DNA from: an uncultured Algibacter sp.
GTDB taxonomy: Bacteria > Bacteroidota > Bacteroidia > Flavobacteriales > Flavobacteriaceae
NCBI RefSeq assembly: GCF_905480415.1
Contig: NZ_CAJQQI010000015.1
Span: 1-38,300, forward strand
Direction of reading: 5' to 3'
DNA: 38,300 nt
The stretch's first letter is position 1. Each line of letters opens with the position of its first letter. A program made the translations under genes and the position numbers. Below, in pieces: positions 1-8,300 of this stretch. The notes beneath the pieces were generated by a model. That model was not told the DNA's origin. It saw only the letters and a list, made by a program, of their open reading frames with translations, and searched no databases.

Positions 1-1134
1 CATTTGTGCCATGATTCTGTTTGCGTGTCTATCAGGATCAACAATTTTCATTTGTTTGAAACGCTCCATTCTAAAATACTTTGCGTTTCTGAGTGATAAA
101 TCTAAGATGTGCTTTTTATCCCCTAACTTAGGAACGGTTACTTTTAAGTCTTCCCCCAAATCGACTTTAAAAGGGACATATATTTCTTTGGAATTAGAAT
201 TAAAACGCTGCCTTATTTCTGTAATGGCAAGTTGTAATAATTGCAAATCGGTTTCGTCCAATTTCTTTTTTATCTCTAAGGTATGTGAACGAATAATAGA
301 ACCATACGACAATTGTAAAAAGTTAACATAGCCATAACTTTCGTCACTCATAATAGAAAACACATCTACATTACTAATCTTAGGGTTTACAATGGTCGAT
401 TTTGCTTGATAATTTTCTAGAACTTGAACTTTTTCTTTTATTTTTTGAGCCTCTTCAAACTGCATGTTTTCTGCAAACTGTTTCATTTGTATTTTAAACT
501 GAGACAATGAATCTTTAAAATTCCCTTTTAAAATATCTTTTATAGCTTTGATGTTATCATTGTATTCCGCTTCGGTTTCTAAAGCTTCGCAGGCACCTTT
601 ACAATTTCCTAAATGGTATTCCAAACAAACTTTATACTTTCCTGCCTCGACTTTTTCTTCAGATAAATTAAAGTTACAATTCCTTAAACTATACAACCCT
701 TTTATTAAATCTAATAAAATATATACTGTCTTTCCGCTTGTATAAGGCCCAAAATAATCACTGCCATCTTTAAAAACGCGGCGTGTTGAAAACACTCTTG
801 GGAAACGTTCCTTTTTTATACAAATCCACGGGTAAGACTTGTCGTCTTTAAGCAATACATTATAACGAGGTTTATGTTTTTTTATTAAGTTATTTTCTAG
901 TAGTAGCGCATCGGTTTCGGTTTCAACAACAATGTGTTTTATGTTTGCTATTTTTTTAACCAACACTCGGGTTTTACCATTTTCGTGGGTCTTGGTAAAA
1001 TAGGAACTGACCCTTTTTTTTAAGTTTTTTGCTTTCCCGACATAAATAATAGTCCCTTCTTTATCATAATATTGATAAACTCCAGGCTGATTTGGTAAGG
1101 TTTTTAATTGTATCTCTAAATTGGGTACATCCAT
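1..1134 (-). CDS. uvrC: Excinuclease ABC subunit C (UvrC), N-terminal 378 codons, 3' end beyond the window
   Basis: UvrC makes the dual incisions of nucleotide excision repair on UvrB-bound damaged DNA. I translated this from the minus strand; the ATG is at 1134-1132 and the frame stays open to base 1. Visible are the GIY-YIG nuclease (residues about 17-46, GVYQYY then IIYVGKAKNLKKR), a Cys-containing segment (CLEYHLGNCKGACE) and a UVR helix pair that contacts UvrB (FAENMQFEEAQKIKEKV). The family is about 600 residues long, so the C-terminal RNase H-like nuclease and helix-hairpin-helix region lie outside the window. The gene is divergent from the rimB operon across a 298-bp gap. The family assignment is firm; only the 3' end is unseen. 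Confidence 0.96.
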   Translation of the reverse strand, partial: MDVPNLEIQLKTLPNQPGVYQYYDKEGTIIYVGKAKNLKKRVSSYFTKTHENGKTRVLVKKIANIKHIVVETETDALLLENNLIKKHKPRYNVLLKDDKSYPWICIKKERFPRVFSTRRVFKDGSDYFGPYTSGKTVYILLDLIKGLYSLRNCNFNLSEEKVEAGKYKVCLEYHLGNCKGACEALETEAEYNDNIKAIKDILKGNFKDSLSQFKIQMKQFAENMQFEEAQKIKEKVQVLENYQAKSTIVNPKISNVDVFSIMSDESYGYVNFLQLSYGSIIRSHTLEIKKKLDETDLQLLQLAITEIRQRFNSNSKEIYVPFKVDLGEDLKVTVPKLGDKKHILDLSLRNAKYFRMERFKQMKIVDPDRHANRIMAQM

Positions 1135-1432
1135 TATTGTAAAGGTACTTGTTTTAATGTTTTTCTTGCTGAAATTACATACGATTTAACATTTTACAAT
1201 TTTAAAAGATTTTTATTTCTTGAATCGATTAATTATCTAAATTGCGCCACTTTTTAAAAATATTGAATGGTTTTAAAGGAGTATTAATTATGGTTTAAAA
1301 ATTTGCCTTGGCGTATGTTCGGGGTTGAACGGCATGTTTGAGCTCGCCGACTTAGGAAGAAGCTAGTAGTAAAAGTCGCCCCTTGGGGTAACCCGCCTGC
1401 TGGCAGACAGGCGCCAAATGATAATTTAAAAA
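1135..1432. other. Intergenic region between divergent uvrC and rimB-like genes
   Basis: No convincing reading frame is present in these 298 bases. The left two thirds are AT-rich and should contain both divergent promoters, but I found no clean TAnnTTTG box on either strand. The right third is markedly richer in GC and holds the dispersed repeat listed at 1366-1418. Confidence 0.6.
1366..1418 (+). repeat. Dispersed ~50-bp intergenic repeat with 18-bp inverted-repeat core, copy 1
   Basis: The element starts with GTAGTAAAAG, continues through CCCTTGGGGTA and ends in the dyad CGCCTGCTGGCAGACAGGCG (1394-1413; arms CGCCTG/CAGGCG). A second copy at 30437-30490 has the same parts in the same order and orientation: GTAG, AAAG, CCCTTG, an 18-bp GCCT...AGGC core, then GCGnC and AAT. 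The core matches at 14 of 18 positions. It is more GC-rich than its flanks. It resembles REP-like palindromes common between flavobacterial genes; no transposase is nearby. Confidence 0.6.
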
Positions 1433-1885
1433 ATGAGTAAAAAAATTGTAGGACGTGTTGATATTGTTGATTTCCCCAAACTAGGTTTATTCGATATTGA
1501 CATAAAAATGGATACGGGTGCTTATACTTCCACCATACATTGTTCTAAAATTATTGAAAGAGATAATGCATTGCTTTGTATTTTTAATAGTGACGTGCAT
1601 AAGAACTTTGGTAAAACTGAAATTATTTTTGATACTTTTTGGCGAACTGATGTGAAAAGCAGCAATGGTTATAAGGAAAATAGATATAAGGTGAAATCTG
1701 AAGTTATATTTTTTGGTAAAACGTACAAGATTAACTTAACTTTAAGCACTAGAGACGCTATGAAATTTCCTGTCCTTATTGGCAGGCAATTTTTAAGACA
1801 AAAATTTATGGTAGACGTAGATTTGGAACACGTTTCATATAACACTAATTATAAACAGCAACATGAATATAGTAATACTATCTAG
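1433..1885 (+). CDS. rimB: RimB-like retropepsin-type protease (PF05618 'ATP-dependent zinc protease' family)
   Basis: This 150-residue protein has the two landmarks of a retropepsin-like fold: an aspartic protease motif MDTGA at residues 26-30, followed by YTST, and a hydrophobic-G motif PVLIGRQFL at 113-121. The middle segment [11 protein letters not shown] is also typical of PF05618, misleadingly named a zinc protease. In Pseudomonas the relative RimB is encoded with RimK and is reported to trim the glutamate tails RimK adds to ribosomal protein S6. Here the gene directly precedes a RimK-like ligase and overlaps it by 23 bases, so translational coupling is likely. The last 15 or so residues are polar (Asn, Gln, His) and look poorly constrained. 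Family assignment is strong; protease activity and substrate are inferred. Confidence 0.85.
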   Translation: MSKKIVGRVDIVDFPKLGLFDIDIKMDTGAYTSTIHCSKIIERDNALLCIFNSDVHKNFGKTEIIFDTFWRTDVKSSNGYKENRYKVKSEVIFFGKTYKINLTLSTRDAMKFPVLIGRQFLRQKFMVDVDLEHVSYNTNYKQQHEYSNTI

Positions 1886-2738
1886 AAATGCGAATTTGTA
1901 TTCCACGGAACGCCTAATCGAAGAAGGTGAAAAAAGAGGACATAAAATGGAAGTGATTGACCCTCTTAAGTGTGATATTATTATTGAAAAAGAGAAGCCT
2001 ACCATTTATTATAAAGATAGATACTTAGACTATGTGGATGCCATAATACCTAGAATTGGAGCTTCGGTTACGTTTTACGGTTGTGCGGTGGTAAGACAAT
2101 TTGAAGAAATGGGTGTTTTTACCATCGTTACTTCTGATGCTATTCAACGTTCTAGAGATAAGCTACGCAGTTTACAGCGCTTGAGTAAAGCTGGAATTGG
2201 TATGCCTAAAACCGTATTTACAAACTACTCTAGGGATGTCGAAGAGGTTATTGAACATGTTGGTGGAACGCCAGTAATTATTAAACTTTTAGAAGGCACA
2301 CAAGGTTTAGGTGTTGTTTTGGCAGAAACTAAAAATGCTGCAGAATCGGTTTTAGAGGCATTTAATGGGTTGCAAGCGAGAGTAATTGTTCAAGAATTTA
2401 TAAAAGAAGCTGGTGGTGCCGATTTACGTGCTTTGGTTGTTGATGGACAAGTGGTAGGTGCTATGAAACGCCAGGGTAAAGAAGGTGAATTTCGTTCTAA
2501 TTTGCACCGTGGTGGTTCTGCACATATTATAAAACTAAGTCATGATGAATTGAAGTTAGCCATGAATGCTTCACAAGCTTTAATGTTGCCTGTTTGTGGT
2601 GTGGATATGTTGCAGTCTACAAGAGGCCCTTTGTTATTAGAAGTAAATTCAACGCCTGGTTTAGAAGGAATTGAAACTGCCACAGGACGCAATATTGCAA
2701 AAGCGATTATTGCTTATATAGAAAAAAACAAACACTAA
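1863..2738 (+). CDS. rimK: RimK-like ATP-grasp alpha-L-glutamate ligase
   Basis: At 291 residues this is close to E. coli RimK (300), which adds glutamates to the C-terminus of ribosomal protein S6. The N-terminal RimK domain (1-95, beginning MNIVILSRN) precedes an ATP-grasp domain with [12 protein letters not shown] (97-108), the nucleotide-binding lysine and glycine-rich loop [13 protein letters not shown] (139-151), DLRALVVDG (187-195), FRSNLHRGG (210-218) and the metal-binding GVDML...[13 protein letters not shown] (246-271; D248, E260, N262). All expected catalytic residues appear present. It starts inside the 3' end of the rimB-like gene and ends one base before the M14 gene. S6 is the obvious target by homology, but ATP-grasp ligases of this type vary in substrate, so another protein or peptide is possible. 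Confidence 0.92.
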   Translation: MNIVILSRNANLYSTERLIEEGEKRGHKMEVIDPLKCDIIIEKEKPTIYYKDRYLDYVDAIIPRIGASVTFYGCAVVRQFEEMGVFTIVTSDAIQRSRDKLRSLQRLSKAGIGMPKTVFTNYSRDVEEVIEHVGGTPVIIKLLEGTQGLGVVLAETKNAAESVLEAFNGLQARVIVQEFIKEAGGADLRALVVDGQVVGAMKRQGKEGEFRSNLHRGGSAHIIKLSHDELKLAMNASQALMLPVCGVDMLQSTRGPLLLEVNSTPGLEGIETATGRNIAKAIIAYIEKNKH

Positions 2739-2739
2739 G

Positions 2740-3714
2740 ATGACTCAAGTAAATGATGATGGTTTAACTATTCTAGGGCAATCTATAAGACCTGGAGAAA
2801 GCAAAGAAGTTAATTTCGATGTGGCGAATTTGCATACCTCATCGCCAGTAAATGTTCCTGTTATTATCGAGCGCTCTAAAAAACCGGGACCAACGGTTTT
2901 ATTTACAGCAGGCATACATGGTGATGAAGTTAATGGCGTTGAAATTGTGAGACAGCTTATTGCTAAAGGTATTAATAAACCCAAATGCGGTACTATTATT
3001 TGTATGCCTGTTATTAATATTTTTGGATTCATAAATTTAAAACGTGAGTTTCCTGATGGACGAGATTTAAACCGCGTGTTTCCTGGCAGTACTTCGGGTT
3101 CTTTAGCTGGCAGAGTGGCTTATAAACTGATGCATGATATTATTCCTCATGTTGATTTAATTATAGATTTTCATACAGGTGGTTCTGGCAGATTTAATGC
3201 ACCGCAGTTACGTTATTCAAAAGAAAATAAGGAACTAAACGACTTAGCAAAAATATTTGGAGCTCCTTTTGTTTTGTATTCCAAAAATGTATCAAAATCC
3301 TTCAGAACGACTTGCTATAAATTAGGAAAACCTTTATTGCTTTTTGAAGGTGGTAAATCATTCCATATAGATGATAATGTTACCAACTCTGGAGTAAACG
3401 GGTCGAAACGTATTTTAAAACATTTAGGCATGTTGAAAACCGCTTTTAAGGCGTCTGAGCCTAAAAAAGAGTGTGTTTTTGTTGATGAAAGCAAATGGCA
3501 GCGTGCCAAATATTCTGGTATGTTTAAAGCTTCTATAGCCATTGGTTCTTTGGTTAAAAAAGATGCTATTTTAGGAAACATCACCGATCCTTACGGTAAA
3601 TTTAATTATTTCGTAAAAGCTTCAAACGAAGGTTATATTATCAATGTAAATGAATCGCCAATTGTTTATCAAGGTGACGCTTTGTTTCACATTACTACGG
3701 AACTTAAAAAGTAA
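2740..3714 (+). CDS. M14-family succinylglutamate desuccinylase/aspartoacylase-like hydrolase
   Basis: This 324-residue AspA/AstE-type zinc hydrolase keeps the metal site: HGDE (H60, E63) within GIHGDEVNGVE and H145 in DFHTG. It also has the substrate-binding GRDLNR (107-112) and a late LLFEGG that should supply the general-base Glu. The C-terminal third (VDESKWQRAKYSG..., then SIGSLVKKDAILGNI) is the usual beta domain ending in a biotinyl-like fold. Family members remove acyl groups or amino acids from small amides such as N-acetyl-aspartate and N-succinyl-glutamate. The gene lies one base after rimK, so the likely link is processing of glutamyl or N-acyl products connected with RimK; this is inference from context. 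No arginine-degradation genes are nearby, which argues against classical AstE. Confidence 0.85.
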   Translation: MTQVNDDGLTILGQSIRPGESKEVNFDVANLHTSSPVNVPVIIERSKKPGPTVLFTAGIHGDEVNGVEIVRQLIAKGINKPKCGTIICMPVINIFGFINLKREFPDGRDLNRVFPGSTSGSLAGRVAYKLMHDIIPHVDLIIDFHTGGSGRFNAPQLRYSKENKELNDLAKIFGAPFVLYSKNVSKSFRTTCYKLGKPLLLFEGGKSFHIDDNVTNSGVNGSKRILKHLGMLKTAFKASEPKKECVFVDESKWQRAKYSGMFKASIAIGSLVKKDAILGNITDPYGKFNYFVKASNEGYIINVNESPIVYQGDALFHITTELKK

Positions 3715-3717
3715 TTT

Positions 3718-4281
3718 ATGACCAAAAAAGAGCTGCGGAAAACATATAAAGCACATCGTAAAGATTTGTCTGAAAATCAAATTGAAGATTTGAGTTTATC
3801 CATTTCAAATCAACTTTTAAAGCTACCTATTTGGGCTAATTCTTTTTACCATATTTTTTTAGCGATTGAAGAACAAAAAGAAGTGAATACCGATTATATT
3901 TTGAATATTTTATCTGGTAAAGACAAAAATATTCTGATTTCTAAAAGTGATTTTAAAACAGGTAATATGACACATTTTCTTTTAACTGATAGTACCCTAA
4001 TAAAGAAAAACGACTACAATATCCCTGAACCTATTGCTGGTATTGAGATTTCAAATGATAAAATTGAAGTTGTTTTTGTTCCACTTTTAGCTTTTGATTC
4101 ACTAGGGAATCGTGTTGGTTATGGAAAAGGGTTTTATGATCGATTTTTAACTAATTGTAAACCTGAAACTGTGAAAATTGGACTTTCTTTTTTTGGTCCT
4201 GAAGATGAAATTAGTGATGTTTTTGAGAGTGATATAAGGTTGGATTATTGTGTGACTCCAAATAAAAGTTATGCTTTTTAA
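3718..4281 (+). CDS. 5-formyltetrahydrofolate cyclo-ligase (MTHFS)
   Basis: The 187-residue protein converts 5-formyl-THF to 5,10-methenyl-THF using ATP, returning a storage or inhibitory folate to the one-carbon pool. The N-terminus KKELRKTYKAHRKDLS is the family's basic opening helix. The C-terminal signature PLLAFDSLGNRVGYGKGFYDRFL is split here as PLLAFDSLGNR plus VGYGKGFYDRFL (about 122-145) and is diagnostic. Length is normal for the family (about 180-200). It is the last gene of the operon, three bases after the M14 gene, with an AT-rich hairpin just downstream. Its functional link to the glutamate-ligase genes is unclear, although folates are themselves polyglutamylated. The family is also called ygfA or fau. 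Confidence 0.93.
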   Translation: MTKKELRKTYKAHRKDLSENQIEDLSLSISNQLLKLPIWANSFYHIFLAIEEQKEVNTDYILNILSGKDKNILISKSDFKTGNMTHFLLTDSTLIKKNDYNIPEPIAGIEISNDKIEVVFVPLLAFDSLGNRVGYGKGFYDRFLTNCKPETVKIGLSFFGPEDEISDVFESDIRLDYCVTPNKSYAF

Positions 4282-4303
4282 ATTAAAACTCTAGGTTTTA
4301 ATT
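4281..4303. terminator. AT-rich hairpin between convergent genes
   Basis: AATTAAAAC (4281-4289) and GTTTTAATT (4295-4303) form a perfect 9-bp stem with loop TCTAG. It lies between the convergent 5-formyl-THF cyclo-ligase and lspA genes and could act on both strands, but it is GC-poor and followed by only a short T tract. Confidence 0.5.
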
Positions 4304-4317
4304 TGGTATTTGATTTC

Positions 4318-4938
4318 TTAATTATTCGAAAACGCCTTCTTATTAAAAACAATTAGCATAATAAAGCCAGTGCTAATAGCCATATCGGCTATATTAAAAA
4401 CAGGATCGAAAAAGCTAAATCGTTTTCCCGCAGAAAAAGGAAACCATTCTGGTAAGTCAACTTCAAATAATGGAAAATGAAGCATATCTACAACTTTACC
4501 ATGGAGTAAGTTATCGTATCCTCCTGCTTCTGGTAGAAAACTAGCCACTTGACTGTAGCTATCATCAAATAGTACTCCATAGAATACTGAATCTATAATA
4601 TTACCTAGAGCTCCCGCGAATATTAAAGCTATGGCAATAATTAATATTTTAGAACTCTGCTTTTTCGTAGCATCGTATAACCAATAACCTATTCCAAAAA
4701 TAGCTACAATTCTAAATGAGGTTAATATTACTTTAGCAGTTCTATCTGAAATAAAAGATACAAAATCACTAATTTTTGTGCCCCAAGCCATTCCATCGTT
4801 TTCAACAAATATAATTTCAAACCAACTGAAAATATCAACACTTTCTTGTAGTTCAAAATTCATTTTTATATATACTTTACTAATCTGATCGATTAGTAAA
4901 ATAATTATGATTAAGATTATGGGTTTTTTTAATGACAT
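4318..4938 (-). CDS. lspA: Lipoprotein signal peptidase (signal peptidase II)
   Basis: LspA is the inner-membrane aspartyl protease that removes signal peptides from diacylglyceryl-modified prolipoproteins. The sequence has an N-terminal membrane helix (KKPIILIIIILLIDQ), the block FVENDGMAWG, the first catalytic Asp in GNIID and the second in FDPVFNIAD. A Bacteroidota-type insertion (about FDDSYSQVASFLPEAGG) makes the protein about 206 residues, longer than the E. coli enzyme. I chose ATG 4938-4936 (MSLKK). An ATG eight codons upstream, at 4962, would place the extra residues inside a strong terminator hairpin and its T tract. It is the third gene after ileS and the DksA-like gene, an order I recall as common in Bacteroidota. 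Its substrates here would include the DUF4270 and SGNH lipoproteins of this window. Confidence 0.93.
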   Translation of the reverse strand: MSLKKPIILIIIILLIDQISKVYIKMNFELQESVDIFSWFEIIFVENDGMAWGTKISDFVSFISDRTAKVILTSFRIVAIFGIGYWLYDATKKQSSKILIIAIALIFAGALGNIIDSVFYGVLFDDSYSQVASFLPEAGGYDNLLHGKVVDMLHFPLFEVDLPEWFPFSAGKRFSFFDPVFNIADMAISTGFIMLIVFNKKAFSNN

Positions 4939-4939
4939 T

Positions 4940-4978
4940 CTTGAAAAATAAAAACGTCTCAATAATTTTGAGACGTTT
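4940..4978 (-). terminator. Intrinsic terminator or attenuator between the DksA-like gene and lspA
   Basis: On the minus strand AAACGTCTCAA pairs with TTGAGACGTTT (11 bp; 4968-4978 and 4952-4962, loop 4963-4967) and is followed by TTTTTATTTTT, a textbook intrinsic terminator. The U tract ends two bases before the chosen lspA start at 4938. Confidence 0.8.
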
Positions 4979-5001
4979 CAAATATATAATTTAATATAAG
5001 A

Positions 5002-5379
5002 CTATTGCATGTTTTTAGCTTCAATACTCAATGTAGCATGAGGTACTAATTCTAATCTTTTTTTATTGATGAGTTTTCCTGTAACACGACAAATACCAAA
5101 GGTTTTATTTTCAATACGAATAAGTGCGTTTTTTAAATCGCGGATAAATTTTTCTTGACGGATTGCTAATTGAGAATTCGATTCTTTACTCATCACAGCA
5201 CTACCTTCATCAAAAGCTTTAAATGTTGGAGATGTGTCCTCGGTACCATTATTATGATCGTTCATATAGGCGCTTTTTATAAGCTCTAAATCGTGTTGAG
5301 CTTTTTCTATTTTCTCTATTATTAGCACTTTAAAGTCTGCTAAATCTGCATCCGGATACCTTACGCTAGCTTCTCCCAT
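5002..5379 (-). CDS. TraR/DksA-family protein with degenerate zinc finger
   Basis: The family binds RNA polymerase through the secondary channel and modulates transcription, often with ppGpp. The 125-residue protein has a coiled-coil region (DFKVLIIEKIEKAQHDLELIKSA..., then RQEKFIRDLKNALIRIENKTF) and the C-terminal segment GICRVTGKLINKKRLELVP. In DksA that segment carries four zinc-binding Cys; here only the first is kept, the others being Thr, Pro and Ala-type positions, so zinc is probably not bound. I chose ATG 5379, four bases after the ileS stop; the longer frame from 5430 would overlap ileS and adds no recognisable sequence. A strong terminator follows. The family is clear; its exact role in Bacteroidota is not. 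Confidence 0.88.
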   Translation of the reverse strand: MGEASVRYPDADLADFKVLIIEKIEKAQHDLELIKSAYMNDHNNGTEDTSPTFKAFDEGSAVMSKESNSQLAIRQEKFIRDLKNALIRIENKTFGICRVTGKLINKKRLELVPHATLSIEAKNMQ

Positions 5380-5383
5380 AATT

Positions 5384-8300
5384 TTAATGTTTTTGTATAG
5401 ATAGTTTGGTATGTACATCATCGAAATCAATTTCTATGCCATCCTCTAATTTATCTATTATTGCAAGTTCGTTTGTTAATGTTTCTGATTTTATATATGT
5501 AATATTGGCATTAATAGCCATTTCTATATGCTCACTTTTTTGAAAAGTAACATCAATTCTATCTGTAACTTCAAAACCTGAATCTTTACGTAAGTTTTGA
5601 ATTCTATTTATCAGCTCTCTTGCAATGCCTTCTTTTCGTAAATCATCTGTAATGGTTACATCTAATGCTACTGTAATAGCGCCTTCATTTGCAACCAACC
5701 AACCTTCAATATCTTGCGAGGTTATTTCTACATCCGTGCGTTCTAAAGTAATAATTTTTCCATTTACTTCGACGTCTAAAATACCATTTTGTTCAATTTC
5801 TTTAATGTCGTCAGATGTAAAGTTATTAACTGCTTGAGCTACAGTCTTCATGTCTTTTCCAAATCTCGGCCCAAGTACTTTAAAATTTGGTTTTATCTGT
5901 TTTACCAAAATATCAGAAGCATCTTCTAAAACTTGAATTTCTTTAACATTAACCTCTGATTTTATAAGGTCTTCAACCGCTAATATTTCATTTTTTTGAG
6001 ATTCACTATCTACAGGAATCATTATTTTTTGTAAAGGTTGTCTTACTTTTATTTTTTCTTTGGCTCTTAATGACAACACTAAAGATGATATGGTTTGAGC
6101 ACTTTCCATCTTGTTCTCGAGAGACTTATCAACATAAGCTTCTTCAAAAACAGGGAAATTTGCTAAATGCACACTCTCAAAAGTCTCTTTTTTGGTTACC
6201 TTGTTTAAATCCAGATACAATCTATCCATAAAGAAAGGTGCTATTGGCGCACCCAACTTAGCAATAGTTAACATGCATGTATAAAGCGTTTGGTATGCTG
6301 AAATTTTATCTTCTTGGTAATCACCCTTCCAGAAACGTCTTCTACTTAAACGAACAAACCAGTTACTCACATAATCTTGTGTGAAATCTGAAATAGCGCG
6401 CGCTGCCTTTGTTGGTTCGTAATCTGCATAAAAAGCATCTACTTTCTTGATTAAAGAGTGCAATTCAGACAAAATCCAACGGTCTATTTCTGGTCTTTCA
6501 CTTAAAGGGATATCCGCTTCACTATAGTTGAAATTATCTAAATTAGAATATAACTGAAAAAATGAATACGTATTATATAGTGTTCCAAAAAACTTACGCT
6601 TTACTTCTTCAATACCATCTAAATCGAATTTTAAATTATCCCAAGGATTTGCGTTTGATATCATGTACCAACGGGTAGCATCAGCACCATAATTCCCTAA
6701 AGTTTCAAAGGGGTCTACAGCATTTCCTAGACGCTTAGACATTTTTTGCCCGTTCTTGTCTAACACTAATCCGTTAGATACCACATTTTTATAGGCAACC
6801 GAATCAAAAACCATAGTTGCTATGGCATGAAGCGTATAAAACCAACCACGGGTTTGATCAACACCTTCTGCAATAAAATCTGCTGGGTACGTTGTTCCTT
6901 TATCAATTAAATATTTATTTTCAAATGGGTAATGCCATTGCGCATAAGGCATGGATCCCGAATCGAACCAAACATCAATTAAATCGCTTTCGCGGAACAT
7001 TTTTTGACCTGTTGGAGATACTAATACAATCTCGTCAACAATATTTTTATGTAAATCGATTTTCGCGTAGTTATCTTCTGAATTGTTTCCAACTTCAAAG
7101 TCTGCAAAAATATCTTCTTTTAAAACTCCAGCTGAAACGGCGCGTTGCATTTCTTCTTTCAATTCTTGAACGGAACCAATACAAATTTCTTCTTTACCAT
7201 CCTCCGTTCTCCAAATTGGTAATGGAATTCCCCAATATCTTGAACGGGATAAATTCCAATCATTAGCATTTGCTAACCAATTTCCAAAACGTCCTGTTCC
7301 AGTAGATTTTGGCTTCCAGTTAATGGTCTCGTTAAGTTGGTACATTCTTTCCTTAACATCGGTTACTTTAATAAACCAAGAATCTAACGGATAGTAAAGA
7401 ATTGGTTTATCAGTACGCCAGCAATTTGGATAACTGTGTTTATATTTTTCAACCTTAAAGGCTTTGTTTTCAATTTTAAGTTTAATAGCGATTTCTACAT
7501 CCACAGATTTTTCTGGTGCTTCTCCATCCTCATAATATTCATTCTTTACATATTTACCAGCAAACTCTGTAACTTCTGGTCTAAAACGACCTTGTAAATC
7601 TACTAACGGCACCAAATTATCATTCTCATCTTTTACTAAGAGAGGTGGAACTTCTGGTGTAGCTTGTTTTGCAACTAAAGCATCATCTGCTCCAAAAGTT
7701 GGCGCTGTATGTACAATTCCTGTTCCATCTTCAGTAGTTACGAAATCTCCTGAAATAACCCTGAAGGCGTTTTCTGGATTATCATTTGGCAACACATAAT
7801 CTAATAATTGTTCATATTTTATACCTACTAAGTCGCTTCCCTTACATTCCGTTGCGATTAAAAATGGAATTTTTTTGTCTTCTTTTGAAAAACTACTGAG
7901 TTCAGAAATAGTCTCTGTTTGTTGATATTTTCCGCTAAATTGTTTTCCAACCAAATTTTTAGCAAGAATGACATGAACGGGATCAAAAGTGTACTGATTA
8001 TAGGTGGCAACCACAACATAATCAATTTTAGCACCTACGGTTAGTGCCGTGTTACTTGGCAAGGTCCATGGTGTCGTTGTCCAAGCTATAAAATGTAAAT
8101 GATCAAACCTTTTTAAGAATTCTGGCAACGTATGCTCTGTTGCTTTAAACTGAGCAACGATAGTTGTATCTGTAACATCTTGATACGTTCCTGGTTGATT
8201 TAACTCATGTGAGCTTAAACCTGTTCCCGCTTTAGGTGAATATGGCTGAATCGTATAGCCTTTATACATCAAGCTTTTATTATAAATCTGCTTTAAAAGC

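Noticed and set aside
5380-5430. Upstream start of the DksA-like gene at 5430
   Set aside because: It would overlap ileS by 47 bases and adds 17 residues without family similarity; ATG 5379 follows the ileS stop.
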